Shown here: positions 1 to 10,563 of the stretch, one piece after another
How positions within the stretch are numbered: position 1 is the first letter of the stretch
How the letters are laid out: every line of letters begins with the position of its first letter
Assembly (NCBI RefSeq): GCF_004210375.1
Contig: NC_134834.1
Location: forward strand, 90,834,170-90,898,169
Direction of reading: 5' to 3'
Length of the DNA stretch: 64,000 bases
Origin: Tachypleus tridentatus
Taxonomy: Eukaryota > Arthropoda > Merostomata > Xiphosura > Limulidae
Made by a program: the position numbers and the translations under genes
Notes under the pieces: model-generated
Database searches by the model: none
What the model saw: the letters and a program-made list of their open reading frames with translations, nothing else
What the model was told of the DNA's origin: nothing

Positions 1-702
1 TACACACTGGTGCAACAGTTCCAGATAAAAGAAAACGATGAGTTAAAAAACTGTGACCAATGCATAGTCTAGTTAGAACAACTTCCTCCTTCTGAACCAT
101 ACAGAAGCTAGACAGCCAAAGCCCAATATAGGGTTTTATTTGAAAACGCTTGTTGTCGCATTGCTCACTCCAAGTGGACTGCCAGCTGGCATAGAGCCGA
201 GCCTTGAATACAGGATCATAGTCCATGTACAGAATAGGCACAGTGGTGATAGTGCTAAAGCAGATAGATTTAGCTGCCGTGTCTGCAAGCTCGTTCCCGC
301 GAATACCAACGTTGCCTGGTATCCAGAAAAACTGGATAGAAGTAGATGTTAATGAGAAATGGGCCAGTCGGTTTTGAATATCAGCGAGAACAGGGTGTGA
401 CCCAATGTGAAGCGATTCCAGGGCTAGTAGAGAACTAAGTGAGTCAGTATAAATAATACAGTTGGAGTACTGATAAGCTTCAATATGATCCAGGGCAAGA
501 GATATGGCATACAGTTCAGCAGTGAACACAGAAGTTGTAGAGGGGATTCTGCCGCAACCACCAAACCACAACAAACCATGGCAGAGCCCACAGAATTACC
601 TGATTTGGAACCATCCGTATAAATTGGAATGCAATGATTGTTCGAAAGATGTTCAGTAAATAAAAGATGGTACTTCCAATCGGGAATATCTGCCTTTTTC
701 AT
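1..702 (-). pseudogene. LINE ORF2, RNase H domain and C-terminus, decayed
   Basis: The minus strand from 702 contains IPIYTDGSKSGNSVG, the first catalytic block of the RNase H domain in LINE ORF2 proteins. After a frameshift, the segment opposite 290-480 reads as IIYTDSLSSLLALES and then FFWIPGNVGIRGNELADTAA, the third block (usually WIPGHVGI.GNE.AD), here with H changed to N. Bases 120-1 encode KEEVVLTRLCIGHSFLTHRF, a tail common in spider, tick and horseshoe-crab elements of this type. The domain removes template RNA during integration. It is broken by frameshifts and cut by the window start. Confidence 0.85.
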
Positions 703-1376
703 ATGACTTAAAAAAGGTCACATTTGGGGGCTATAATAAGCCATGGTGGGATGGGCTGACCAGTGGATTCTGCAATGTTATCCAAGGACAGACCCAATTC
801 ATCCAATTGCGCCTGGAAGTGAAGGCCAAAAGGAGGAATGGCACATCGCCTGTTCTAAAAAAGTATGGCCCACTGAGGAAGGAAAACACATCCCCACGTG
901 GGATGCTTTGGTAAGGAACGAAGTTTCGAAGAATATAGTAAAGACAGTTGCAAACGGCGAAGGTGCAGAGAAGGTTCATGAGATTCTACGTATAAGCTCT
1001 GAACTGGGGAGGTGTGGAAAGCCCCAGTGCAGAGTCGAAGTCCTTGATGATGAATGGGATTCAGCATCTTTAAAGCCAAGGGTCTGGCAGAGCCATAGAC
1101 CATTGATCTATAGTCGAATTTTTATCAAATAAGAGCACGATATATCTTTAACATAGAACATCGATCCGTTCCCCAACTGGCGGTAAAGAGGACATGGAGG
1201 ATGTTCAGTGCTCTTGTGGATTTGACTGCTTTAAGTGTGGTATAAAGGTCAGCTTACAGTCAAAGATAAGCCCCAAGAACTTGGTCTCAGGGACCACTGG
1301 CAGCGAAATTTCACCAATACGGAGTTCAGGATCAGGGTGAATACCCTGTCAGTTGCAAAAGTGCATGCAAACAGTT

Positions 1377-1787
1377 TTAGAGAGAGAAAAAATTAAAACC
1401 GTTCACTGAAGTCCACTTCAGTACACAATGGAGGGCAGTTTGTAGTTGCCACTCAACATATCTCATGTTCGACGACTGACATGAGATGTGACAGTCGTTG
1501 ACATAGAGCCCATTTGCAACAGTGAGTGGGAGTTGTTCACTGATGGTATTTATATTTATACTGAAAAGTGTGACACTCAAATCACAGCCCTGAGGGACCC
1601 CAAGTTCCTGTACAAAAGAACGGGAAAGTGTCGAACCCACACGAACATGGAATCTCCTGCCCATTAAAAAATTTTTTAATAAACATGGGTAAATGGCCAC
1701 ATAACCCATATATATGGAGGTCTCACAAAATGCCATATCTCCATGTTGTGTCATGAGCCTTCTCAATATCAAAGAATATTGATACAA
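1377..1787 (-). pseudogene. LINE ORF2, reverse transcriptase palm with altered active site
   Basis: The frame holds QELGVPQGCDLSVTLFSI, the GVPQGS.LS.TLF block of non-LTR reverse transcriptases, and then NGLYVNDCHI at the place of the catalytic YxDD box. The first aspartate of that box is replaced by asparagine, so polymerase activity should be lost even without the frame breaks. It continues the palm domain begun in the 1833-3284 piece, with a break of about 45 bases between them. The thumb and linker down to about 710 survive only in fragments. Confidence 0.85.
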
Positions 1788-1832
1788 GATGGCGTTTGAG
1801 AAAGGCTTCTCTGATCAATGTTTCAAGTTGAA

Positions 1833-3284
1833 TTAGGTGGTCCGTGGTGGAGTGCAGTCGTCAGGACCCACACTGGGTGGGTGAGAGGAGGTTGTTTGAT
1901 TCGAGGAACCAAACAAGATGAGCATAATCATTCTCTCTAAGGTCTTACAGAGACAGCTTGTCAAAGCAATTGGACAATAGTTTGAAGGAATCTTGGGATC
2001 TTTCGCAGGCTTAGAGAAAGGTAAGATAATAGCCTGGTGCCAGGCATCAGGAAAAACATTCTCCGGCCAGATCCGGTTAAAAACAATTGGAAGAATATCA
2101 AGAGAAGCAGGAGAGAGATAGCACAGCATGTCATAGTGTACATCATCAGGTCCAACAGATGTACTGCCAGACCAATGAAGGGCCATTTTCAGTTCCACCA
2201 GTGTAAAGGGACAATTATAGTCAAAGAAACAGTCAGTTCGAAAGGAAAGAGGAGAACGCTCTGCCAGAGTCTTGATGGCCCAGAAGATGGAGGAACAAGC
2301 AGAAGTGCTAGATACCCAGCAAAAGCTTTCACCTAGAGTATCGGTGATGCTCCAAACATCAGCTACCTCTTGGCCATCAGAGAGTAAGATCAAGAGGGGA
2401 ACAGAATTGTAGTACCAACTGACCTTTTGAATCCTGTCCCATATGACCTTGGAACTGGAGGTAGAAGATATGCTAGTTGTGAACTTAATCAAAGATTCCT
2501 TCTGGCTTTGACATCTTACCCACCTAGCACGTGCACGGGCCCGTTGGAAATTGATGCGGTTCAAAAGTGTGGGATATCTACGGAAAGTATCCCAAGCCCA
2601 TTTTTGAGCCTTCCATGTCAAGTGGCAACCAGAATTCCACCACCAACAAGAATATCGTGGAAAACGTGTTGAGATTTTAGGAATACACTGAGCAGCTGCT
2701 TGTATAATACAGTCAGTTACCACTGCCACACAGTCGTCTATTGATGGCTGATTCATGATGGCAGGATCAAGTTCTGCAAGAGCAGTGAAATCGGACCAGT
2801 CTGCCTGATCTTGCTTCCACCAGGGCACGTGGTTAGGGTGGCATCGACCACGTCCAGTCTTTCTCAAAAGTATAGGTAAATGATCACTGTCTAGTGGATT
2901 ATTGTCAACCCTCCATGAAAAATGGGAGAATAATGAAAGGGAGCAAACTGAGAGATCAATAGCAGTAAAGGACTGAGTAGGTGCATAAAAATAAGTGAAA
3001 GAACCAGTATTGAAAAGAGAAAGATTGTGATCTGAGAGCATACGCTCTACAGAGTGACCCCTCCTATCAATAACAGCACTTCCCCAGAGAGGATGATGTC
3101 CATTAAAGTCCCGTAGGATTAGAAAGGGAGACGGCAACTGTTCAACAACAGCACCAAGGTCTGATTGATCATATGTCTCTCCAGGGTAAAGGTAGAGGGA
3201 ACAAACAGTGATGGTATGACCCAAGGAAACATGGATGGTTATGGCCTCCAAGGGTGTGGTGAGTGACAAAGACAGGGTGGGCAC
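1833..3284 (-). pseudogene. LINE ORF2, APE endonuclease and N-terminal reverse transcriptase part
   Basis: A 483-residue open frame. The first 150 residues carry apurinic-type endonuclease motifs: LILRDFNGHHPLWGS (usual form GDFN, so the glycine is changed to arginine), TAIDLSVCS and DSDHLPI. The second half carries reverse transcriptase start motifs: GPDDVHYDML, then PSNYCPIALTSCLCKTLERM, which matches the NYRPI.LTS block of Jockey-type enzymes with R changed to C. The endonuclease N-terminus continues upstream of 3284 behind an in-frame stop, to about 3480. The enzyme would nick target DNA and prime cDNA from it. The frame breaks near 1833 and the RT palm continues in the next piece. Confidence 0.88.
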
Positions 3285-3545
3285 ATGCTAATCAACCAAT
3301 AGTACCACCCCTCCATGTACTCGTCCATCATACAGCCTGTCATTTCTGTACAGAGAACACTGCCGATTGGTGACCGTAGCAGCAGGTTTTAGAAATGTTT
3401 CTTGTAAGGAAAGACATACAGGATGGTAGGAAGCAATCAGTGTTTTGATATCATCCAGACTAGAATGTAAACTTCAACAGTTCCATTGCATCAGGGTGGC
3501 CATTTTTATTTATGTGTAGGCAAATTGGTAGGAAAACCCATCTGT

Positions 3546-4268
3546 TTACAACCACCTCCATGTATCTTGCCCTGGGTTGATTGGGCAAGATTTTGCTGTT
3601 GGAAGGGGATTGCAGAGACTGAGGACGTGAAAAAATGATTGTTTTGCATCTTGGGGTGAGAGAAGAAGATGTATCCGAGAAAATGCCTGTATCTGGAACC
3701 AAAGGATGTAGATCTTGGGGTTTGTTGAAATGTATGGGAGGAACAGAGATGGGTGTAAAGTCGATTCATCAACCTTTTTAACCATGGAGGTCAAAAGGCT
3801 TTTCATTTGTTTTGAAAACGACTCTCTTGGAGGCAGAGAGAGATCTGTCTGCACTCCCACTGTAGTTGTGGAAGGAAATGTAGCAGCATATGTCCGAGAT
3901 GGAGTGGCGGACAGCAATTTCCAAGCCTCAGGATAACTAATCTTATGAGTCGTTTTCAAACGCTGCACCTCTTTTTCCTCCAACCATTTCGGGCAAGAAC
4001 GAAAGTAGGAAGGGTAATAAGAACCATTGCAGTTGACACAGTGTGGGGCCGTGTCACACTCATAGGCATCGTGGTCCTTGCCACCATAACGAGCACATGC
4101 CAGGAAACCATGGCATGACGTCTCAGAGCGACCGAACCGTTGGCACTGGAAACATCGGGGAGGGTTTGGAATGTATAGCCATACTCTGCAATTAAGATAA
4201 CCTGCCTTGATGATGGCAGGTGGACGTGGTGACATAAATGTGAAAATGAGGACATTTGTCTGTATCAT
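3546..4268 (-). pseudogene. LINE ORF1, gag-like nucleic-acid-binding protein, decayed
   Basis: A 240-residue open frame contains the block IKAGYLNCRVWLYIPNPPRC followed by three cysteine-rich knuckles: CFQCQRFGRSETSCHG, CARYGGKDHDAYEC and CVNCNGSYYPSYFRSC. After these comes CPKWLEEKEVQRLK, then a KISYPEAWKLL motif usual in arthropod Jockey/X-element gag proteins. Such proteins bind the element RNA and act as chaperones in its ribonucleoprotein. The second knuckle lacks its second cysteine (CARY instead of a CxxC pair). Related sequence continues upstream to about 4650 in broken frames, so the open frame is only the C-terminal half. ORF2 follows directly downstream. Not functional as it stands. 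Confidence 0.85.
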
Positions 4269-5387
4269 AATTCCATTTTTGCGAGTGGAGGATATGCCTC
4301 ACTGCAGAAACTATTTGGGTGGAGAAACCAGCGAGAATCTCTGACTCAGGGATGTTTTTGAAATCCCTCTCAACAATAACTCCTTATGATGTATTCAAAG
4401 TAGCTTGAGGTGTAACCACAGTAGGTATATCCCCAATTATCTTTGAATGCAAGAGGAGTTCACAGTGTTGAGATGTGGATGTTTCCACCAATATGTTGCC
4501 AGATCAAAGCTTCTTTACTGACTTTGGAGAGCCAGCAAGTAACTCTAGGCCCTTCTGAATAAAAAAGGGAGACATTTGCCCTAAAGGTTTGTCTGAAAGT
4601 GAATGTAATATATGAAATTGAGGTACAACAGGTGGTACAGATGGTGATAATTGCTGCTAAGAATCTTCAAGATGTGGTCGTTTACATATAGACTGTTTTT
4701 TCGCTATTTTATTAAGATTTGTAATTGGGGTATCCACAATAAAGAGAGGGAAATTTCAGTGTCCACTGACCCCACCTACCATGGAGCCCTATGAGGAGAC
4801 ATACTGCAATGCCAAACAAGGACACTGCAGCAATGCTGAGGTTTTATGAGCACTATACCCAAACACTAGCATCAGATATAATGTCCACAAAACCTGTTGA
4901 GAACATCCAACACTGGCACTTGGTTGACCTTAGCCCAAGTGGATCAGCTGACTGACCCAAGGGGAGCCACCCCAAGGCTGCCTGTCTACAGGAATTCAAG
5001 GCTAAAGTGGTGTGTTTGGGTTGGACCCCTCAACCACCAGGATCCTCTCCTCCCCTTCACGGGTTGCCACGCACAGCAAATACATGGGTGGATGTTTAGA
5101 TCCCATAGGAGGTAAACTGAAAGAATAGAACTTTCCCTGGGAGGTCCCCTCACCACGTACAAGAATCCACACCGAAAGGTTCAGTAGTTCAGATAATATG
5201 ATGTGTAAAAATTATAAGTGTATAACAACCTATATAAATTTATTTTTATCCAGTGATGCATAATTTATAATTAAATAAACAAGTAACTTCTTCAACTTAA
5301 AAAAAGAAATCACAGATGTAATAATAACTCTGGGGAACAAATTCTAATGTATCCTGTTTAACAGTTTAATATGATTGAAAAAGTCTT

Positions 5388-5510
5388 CTGGTGGGTCAAA
5401 AGTAAGTTTCTGGATTTAAAAGCTAAAATCTCAGGTTCAATTTCTTGTGGTGGACAGAACACAGATAGCTTATTGTGTAGCTTCACAGTAAAAGAACATT
5501 AAAATCACTG
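5388..5510 (+). repeat. SINE2 copy, eroded
   Basis: Recognised by the B-box-like AGGTTCAATTTC, then GTGGTGGACAGAACACAGAT and TTATTGTGTAGCTTC, the body of the short tRNA-derived SINE2 family. The tail is degraded. An old copy. Confidence 0.65.
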
Positions 5511-5630
5511 AAAGAAAGAAAATTCTAAATGAATGCAGAAGCTTTTTACTAGTGTGTTATTGTGTCCCTTCCCTACCTCTCATACACTGAATGAACCATG
5601 GACTAGATTACTGTAGAAATGATTAAAGTA

Positions 5631-6013
5631 TTACTGTATTTTACACTTTGTAAGATGCTACATCATGGAAGACACACCTTAATTTTGGAAAGACAATTCT
5701 AAGAAAAAAATATTTTGACTCAGCAACCAACACCTTGATGTACATTTGACAGTTTTTCAACTTACTGAGTAAATACAGTCAAATACATCATATTCTTCAC
5801 AGTATATTGACAATATTAGTTAAAGTGAATGTTTCATGCTATTGAAAATACTTGTAATTGGTAAGTTATGAGATTACAATCTGTATGATAGGCCATTTCA
5901 AGTAGACCCTAAACTAACCTCTTGCCTTAACCCATCACTTTTGGAAGATGCACTGGGATTTTTCAAGGTATTTTTAAAGAAAAAGGTACATTACAAAGTG
6001 TAAAACACAGTAA
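5631..6013. mobile_element. Non-autonomous DNA transposon (MITE) with 23-bp inverted ends and TA duplication
   Basis: The left end 5631-5653 (TTACTGTATTTTACACTTTG then TAA) is repeated inverted at 6013-5991 with one mismatch (A to G). Both ends are flanked by TA, at 5629-5630 and 6014-6015. The 383-bp interior has no open frame. TA target duplication and short inverted ends are the pattern of Tc1/mariner-type MITEs. The assignment to that superfamily is inference; the structure is seen directly. Confidence 0.7.
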
Positions 6014-7146
6014 TAGACCACAAACAATATAGTTCCAATACAAGTAACTTAAAAACATTATAAAACCAAATTTCTGAAATAAACACTTCAGTAACCATCT
6101 GGTAGCTTAAAAAAGTTATAAGCACATTGTAAATTATATTAATGCCATATTTGAAAGTATTTTTGGTAGCCAGGAATTTAAAAGGTAATTCGTAATGTTT
6201 GATGGTTTCTCAGGCAGCATTCAAGTAGTTTTAGACTTGCTGATTTTCGTTTTAACAGAAATTGTTTGAATAGTAATCACACATTAAATGTTACATGCAC
6301 GAAAATACTGATCTATTGGTTTATATAATGCCCATTACTTAAACAATAGTAAAAGAAAAATGCACACACGTACACATATTATCTACCTATTAAATGTAGC
6401 AGCTCTTTTAACTTCATTGGAGCAGACCATTAAAGTGAAGCACTACAGGTTAAGTGGCTGCATTGTTTCAATACAACGTTATGAATGCCTCATGTATGTA
6501 AAAGAAGATCTCCCATATTAATTTTTTAACTGAAGAATTATTCATACTCTGTTCCATTTTTTTTGTTTACTTATAATTATTTTTATCATTTATTCATTTG
6601 TCTCATGCCTTTACCCAAGGCTTATGTTAGTCGATCAACAACGTTGTTAAAAACAAATGTGACTTATAATAACACTCTTTCTAATAACTTGTTATTACAG
6701 CTTAAAGTTCATAATTACTTTTTAAACAACCTGTTAGTTTTACTCTCTTGTGGTTTCATGTTTATTTGTTAATAGGTATGTTTAATTAATTAGCAACTTT
6801 CTGTTAAAAAGACTGACTGTTAACCTGCTTGGAATGGCATCTGTTAAATGAATATTTTATTTGCTCAAGTCAGCTACAAGTCTCTTAATTGGTTCAAACA
6901 GGATTCTTGCAACACAAGCTTACCTTATGTAACTATATGAGTATAGCATGTAACATCAAAGAAGTATATATAGAGAACATGCTATTTTAATTTAATGTGT
7001 AAAAATGATTACTGTTTTAAATTGCATAACTTTAAACTATCCATTGTTTTATCCCATTTATATGGACAAGTAATAAACATTTGTTTTGCAAATGTAAAAT
7101 GACGTGACACAAGTTTGTTACACTTCATCTTGTTTCGTAAATGTGT

Positions 7147-7403
7147 TTCAAATTTTGCACAAAGCTACATGAAAGCTATCTGCTCTAACTGTCCTTAATT
7201 TAGCAGTGACTAGAGGCAAGGCAGCTAGCCATCACCACCCACTGCTAACTCTTGGGATACCCTTTTATCAATGATGAGATTGACCATCACATTATAATGC
7301 CCTCCATGGCTGAAAGGGTGAGCATGTTTGGTGTGACAGGGATTCAAACCCACGAACCTCAGATTACGAGTCAAGTGCCCTAACCACCTGGCCATGCCGG
7401 GCC
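7147..7403 (-). repeat. SINE1 copy, old subfamily
   Basis: Reverse-oriented copy with the complete tRNA-like head (complement of GGCCAGGTGGTTAGGGC and of the B box GGTTTGAATCC) and the body. The AAAC tail is lost and there are many substitutions and small deletions. Confidence 0.85.
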
Positions 7404-8837
7404 TTGTAAATGTGAAATGATGTAGGGATGGCATTGCCAAAAAGAATACAACTAAGAATATTAGAATGATACAGCTTTACATATATTATCCTTACAGGAC
7501 TTTCAATGTTAAAATTCAATATTATACTATAAAATGCATAATTACAAAATGGTTAAAAGGTCAGTCAGTATGACAAACCTCGTAGGAAGAGGCTTTAATG
7601 ATCAAGACATATTTTAACTCAACTTGGTTTTCCTTGTATTTAACTACTTGTTTCTTAGTTACACTACATTGATGTCTACCCTGACATGACTATGGCATTA
7701 TGATAAATAAACTGCATAAAAACAGTCAGGAATATATAACTTCCAACTGTGTAATATGAAAGGCAAGTATGCATTTTACAGTTTAATATTCAATGGTAAC
7801 ACTGAAAGTCATGTAGGGATGACTCACAAAAGTTTTTTTTATTACTTGCTTTGTAACATTCTTTTCCTGACTGAAAGTTACTATATTCTATGAACATATG
7901 TAATAATATTTATTATTATATGTACTGATCTATTTTTTTCACTTCTTCACATGATATCTAATTTAAGGGTTGACTCCCTTGAGAAACTGATTGTATAGTG
8001 TAAAAAGCATTCAGTAATGCTACAGTTAACTAATATTAATCTGTCATTACCTTGTAACTCCCATTTCCAATCCATAGCATGGTGGGAATTTAGGAATCCA
8101 AGAGGAATTAAATATAACCAGGAGCAGTTGGAAACTTGTAGTTTCTTTTCACTCCACTACATAATTTACTATTGAGTGACACCTTATTTTATGAACCTTA
8201 GATTCTTCTGAGAGACAAGAAATGTTGAAATTACTCTAGATAGTGAGATTGGGATTGCTACAAGATATCTGAAGAAGTTGTGAGAAGACTTGGAAACAAG
8301 GAAAAGGAAGGAGAGTTTCCTGGTGTGCTGTTGTATGTTGAAGAACAGACTGTTGGAACACAAAGATGAGTCTGTAGTTGAGGCATGTGCAGCTGTTAAT
8401 ACATGTGGCTTGTGTATACAAGTAGGAATGACATCAGTCGGCATTAGCTGTTGTAGAGGACAGCCAAACATGGAGAGGCAGACTGGGCACTTATGTTTCT
8501 ATCTGAAATGCTAAACATATACTGTAGTGTTGGCATTTAATTTTAAATTTGTTATCTGATGTTAATTTGATTGGTTTCTTATAATAGGTAAAATAAAATA
8601 GGTTTGTATAAGCCTAGTCCTATACAGTATCAAATTTTGATTTCTGTCTTAAACATGCAACATACCCCTTTCCAGGATTGGAATCACTAGATCCAAATCT
8701 ATTAATTATTGCTGTGGTGGGAAAGGGAGTATGGCAAAGTGCCAAATATTTTATCCCACCAGTGCCAATTCCTGTTTCATGCTCTAATTAACGTTTTTAA
8801 AGGAACACCAGACTTCTATCAAAAAATGAACTCCAAG

Positions 8838-9200
8838 GGGTAATGATAGCACCATTTACACCAAAATTATGTTTTGTTTTTCAAGTACTACTAGTAATTA
8901 AGACTAAGTGATGACACTGTACTCTATCCATAAACATATTGAGTGGATTTAGGTTTAAACTGATGTTAGTGATAAAGTAACTGTACAGTTATCTTGACGG
9001 AAACAAGAAGGAAGATAAATAATTTGGTAGATTGGTTACTTTCTGGTTTCCCATCGTACTGATTGTTTCTTGCCTTGTTTTTGGGCTTGTTGGGTAGAGA
9101 AACAAGTGAAAATGTAAAACTGTCTGTCATTGTTGATTTTTCAGCATGTATATTTATATTTTGCCTGTTGAGTACCTTGGCCATCTATACAAATAGTCTA
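8838..9200. repeat. Direct repeat R1, copy A
   Basis: Shares order and sequence with 9697-10071: blocks such as AGTGATAAAGT, TTGACGGAAACAAGAAG, TTGCCTTGTTTTTGGGCTTG, AGAGAAACAAG, AAACTGTCTGTCATTGTTGA and TTGAGTACCTTGGCCATC have clear counterparts about 860 bp further on. No coding potential holds across both copies. It is either an old local duplication or two members of an unnamed dispersed family. Confidence 0.7.
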
Positions 9201-9696
9201 CTTAAAGCCTAATACTTGAACAGAATATCAGCTTTCATTATTACACCTTTCCTTTAGTTAACCTTAGAATATACTTTTAAGACTAATTTACAATAGAGTA
9301 ACATTTTATGATTGGAAATTCTGGCTCTGTTTGCTTTGCCAATGAGTAAACTAGAATTGTAGAGATTTTATTCTCCATGTAAATTGAACAAGGTAAGTGC
9401 TAGGCCTGTTGAAGAAAGATGATAATAGAAAGAAAAAATTCAGTTTTGATAATTTGCCAGTTTTTGACTTTGGAATGCTCTGGCTAGCTAAAAAGTGGTA
9501 TATATACCAGAAATAGAGCAATATGCCAGGTAACTTTTCACATCTATCTTCTAATGATCTGAAGAGAAGAAAATCCAGATAACTTTTATATTGCTTTGAC
9601 ATGGGCAAGTGAACTCTTCAATTACTGGCTGGTAATTCTGTTTCATCTTGTACTTAAACTTTAAAAATTAATACCAATGTACGCAAGAAAGTTGAT

Positions 9697-10071
9697 TTCG
9701 AGGGGTAACAATAACCTTGTTTACTCCCTAATTATTTTATTACTGCTAGTTATTACAACTAAACAATGACATCAAACACTGTCCACAAACACACAGAACA
9801 GACTTATGTTTTAACTGACATTAGAGATAAAGTTGTTGTGGAGTTATATTGACTGAAACAAGAAGAAAGATGAACAATTTGGTGGGTTTCTTGTTTGGTA
9901 TCTTAGCAACGGTTTTTGTCTTGTTTTTGAGCTTGTTTCATAGAGAAACAAGAGAAAGTGAGTGGCAGTCATCTTTCAAAGTAAAACAGTCTGTTATCAT
10001 TGAGTTTTTTAGCATGCATTTTTGTGTTATGGCTGTTGAATACCTTAGCTATCCATACATATACAGTCTAC
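9697..10071. repeat. Direct repeat R1, copy B
   Basis: Counterpart of copy A: TAGAGATAAAGT, TTGACTGAAACAAGAAG, TTGTCTTGTTTTTGAGCTTG, AGAGAAACAAG, AAACAGTCTGTTATCATTGA and TTGAATACCTTAGCTATC occur in the same order. The plus-strand frame of 95 codons at 9849-10136 is not open in copy A and is probably chance. Confidence 0.7.
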
Positions 10072-10384
10072 CAACTCTGTGGTTACCTCTAAAATATCCA
10101 TCAATCAAATATAAACCATTAGTTATAGTAACATGATCAAGTTTTGCAAGTTAGTACTATTGAAGGTTTAAATAACCTCCATTCAGTAATGTTTCAAACC
10201 TTCAAAAGTTAAAATCCACCCTTCAGTATTGTTCAAAATTATATTGATACTGACACTGTTATTTGCATTTTGATACCACTTATGAAAATGTAAATGCATA
10301 GGTTTTTCCCCTATCATTGAAAAACCTTTTTTAGTGAAAAAACTATGAGTAAACAAAACCTTGTTTGTGACTAGTATTACTCAC

Positions 10385-10563
10385 CAAGTAGGTCAGTTCA
10401 CTTGTTTTGGTATCATAGAGTCCTGTAGAGTTAGCAAATCCTAGAGTCCACTGTGCAAGAACTAACCAATCCTTATGCTTCTTTAGGATGCTGTGAGTTA
10501 TATCAGGCAGCCTCAGAAGAATTTCACCAAACAAAGCTGTATTTTCTAGCAGCTGAGACAAAG
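10385..10563 (-). CDS. CCDC134: CCDC134-like exon 4
   Basis: The 179-bp exon encodes the best conserved block of the protein: LSQLLENTALFGEILLRLP, a tryptophan pair (DWLVLAQWTLGF), then FANSTGLYDTKTSELTYL. Acceptor TTTTTCAG|, donor TTG|GTGAGT. It ends in phase 0, so at least one further exon is needed. Confidence 0.92.

Larger units (their letters stand above)
1..5170 (-). mobile_element. Jockey-superfamily LINE, nearly full length, decayed, 3' end beyond window
   Basis: Read on the minus strand, the domains come in the order of a two-ORF non-LTR retrotransposon: a GC-richer 5' leader (about 5170-4650), a gag-like ORF1 with three zinc-knuckle-like motifs, an APE-type endonuclease, a reverse transcriptase and an RNase H. 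The order and the zinc-knuckle style (CFQCQRFG) fit Jockey/X-element-like LINEs of arthropods; the exact clade is an inference, since an RNase H domain is not typical of every Jockey lineage. Frames are broken by stops and shifts and the RT active site is altered, so the copy is dead. The 3' end lies left of base 1. The 5' boundary is approximate, where the GC-richer leader gives way to AT-rich sequence. It lies in the same orientation as the CCDC134-like gene and may sit in that gene's last intron or 3' flank. Confidence 0.9.
5171..10384. other. Non-coding tract downstream of CCDC134-like exon 4
   Basis: AT-rich DNA between the LINE and the last exon found. It holds an eroded SINE2 (5388-5510), a TA-flanked terminal-inverted-repeat element (5631-6013), an old SINE1 (7147-7403) and a pair of direct repeats (about 8838-9200 and 9697-10071). 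The missing last exon of the CCDC134-like gene would be expected on the minus strand here or left of the window. I looked for its lysine/glutamate-rich tail and an ER-retention-like end and found no convincing candidate. Open frames in this tract look like chance. Confidence 0.6.

Noticed and set aside
2037..2672. Plus-strand frames within the LINE
   Set aside because: They are shadows of the minus-strand endonuclease and reverse transcriptase.
7113..7130. KQDEV-stop on the minus strand as an ER-retention C-terminus of the CCDC134-like gene
   Set aside because: It lies at the edge of a SINE1 copy, and no lysine/glutamate-rich frame precedes it.
8184..8514. Overlapping frames on both strands at 8184-8514
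   Set aside because: No conserved motif, splice signals or homology that I can recognise; likely chance.
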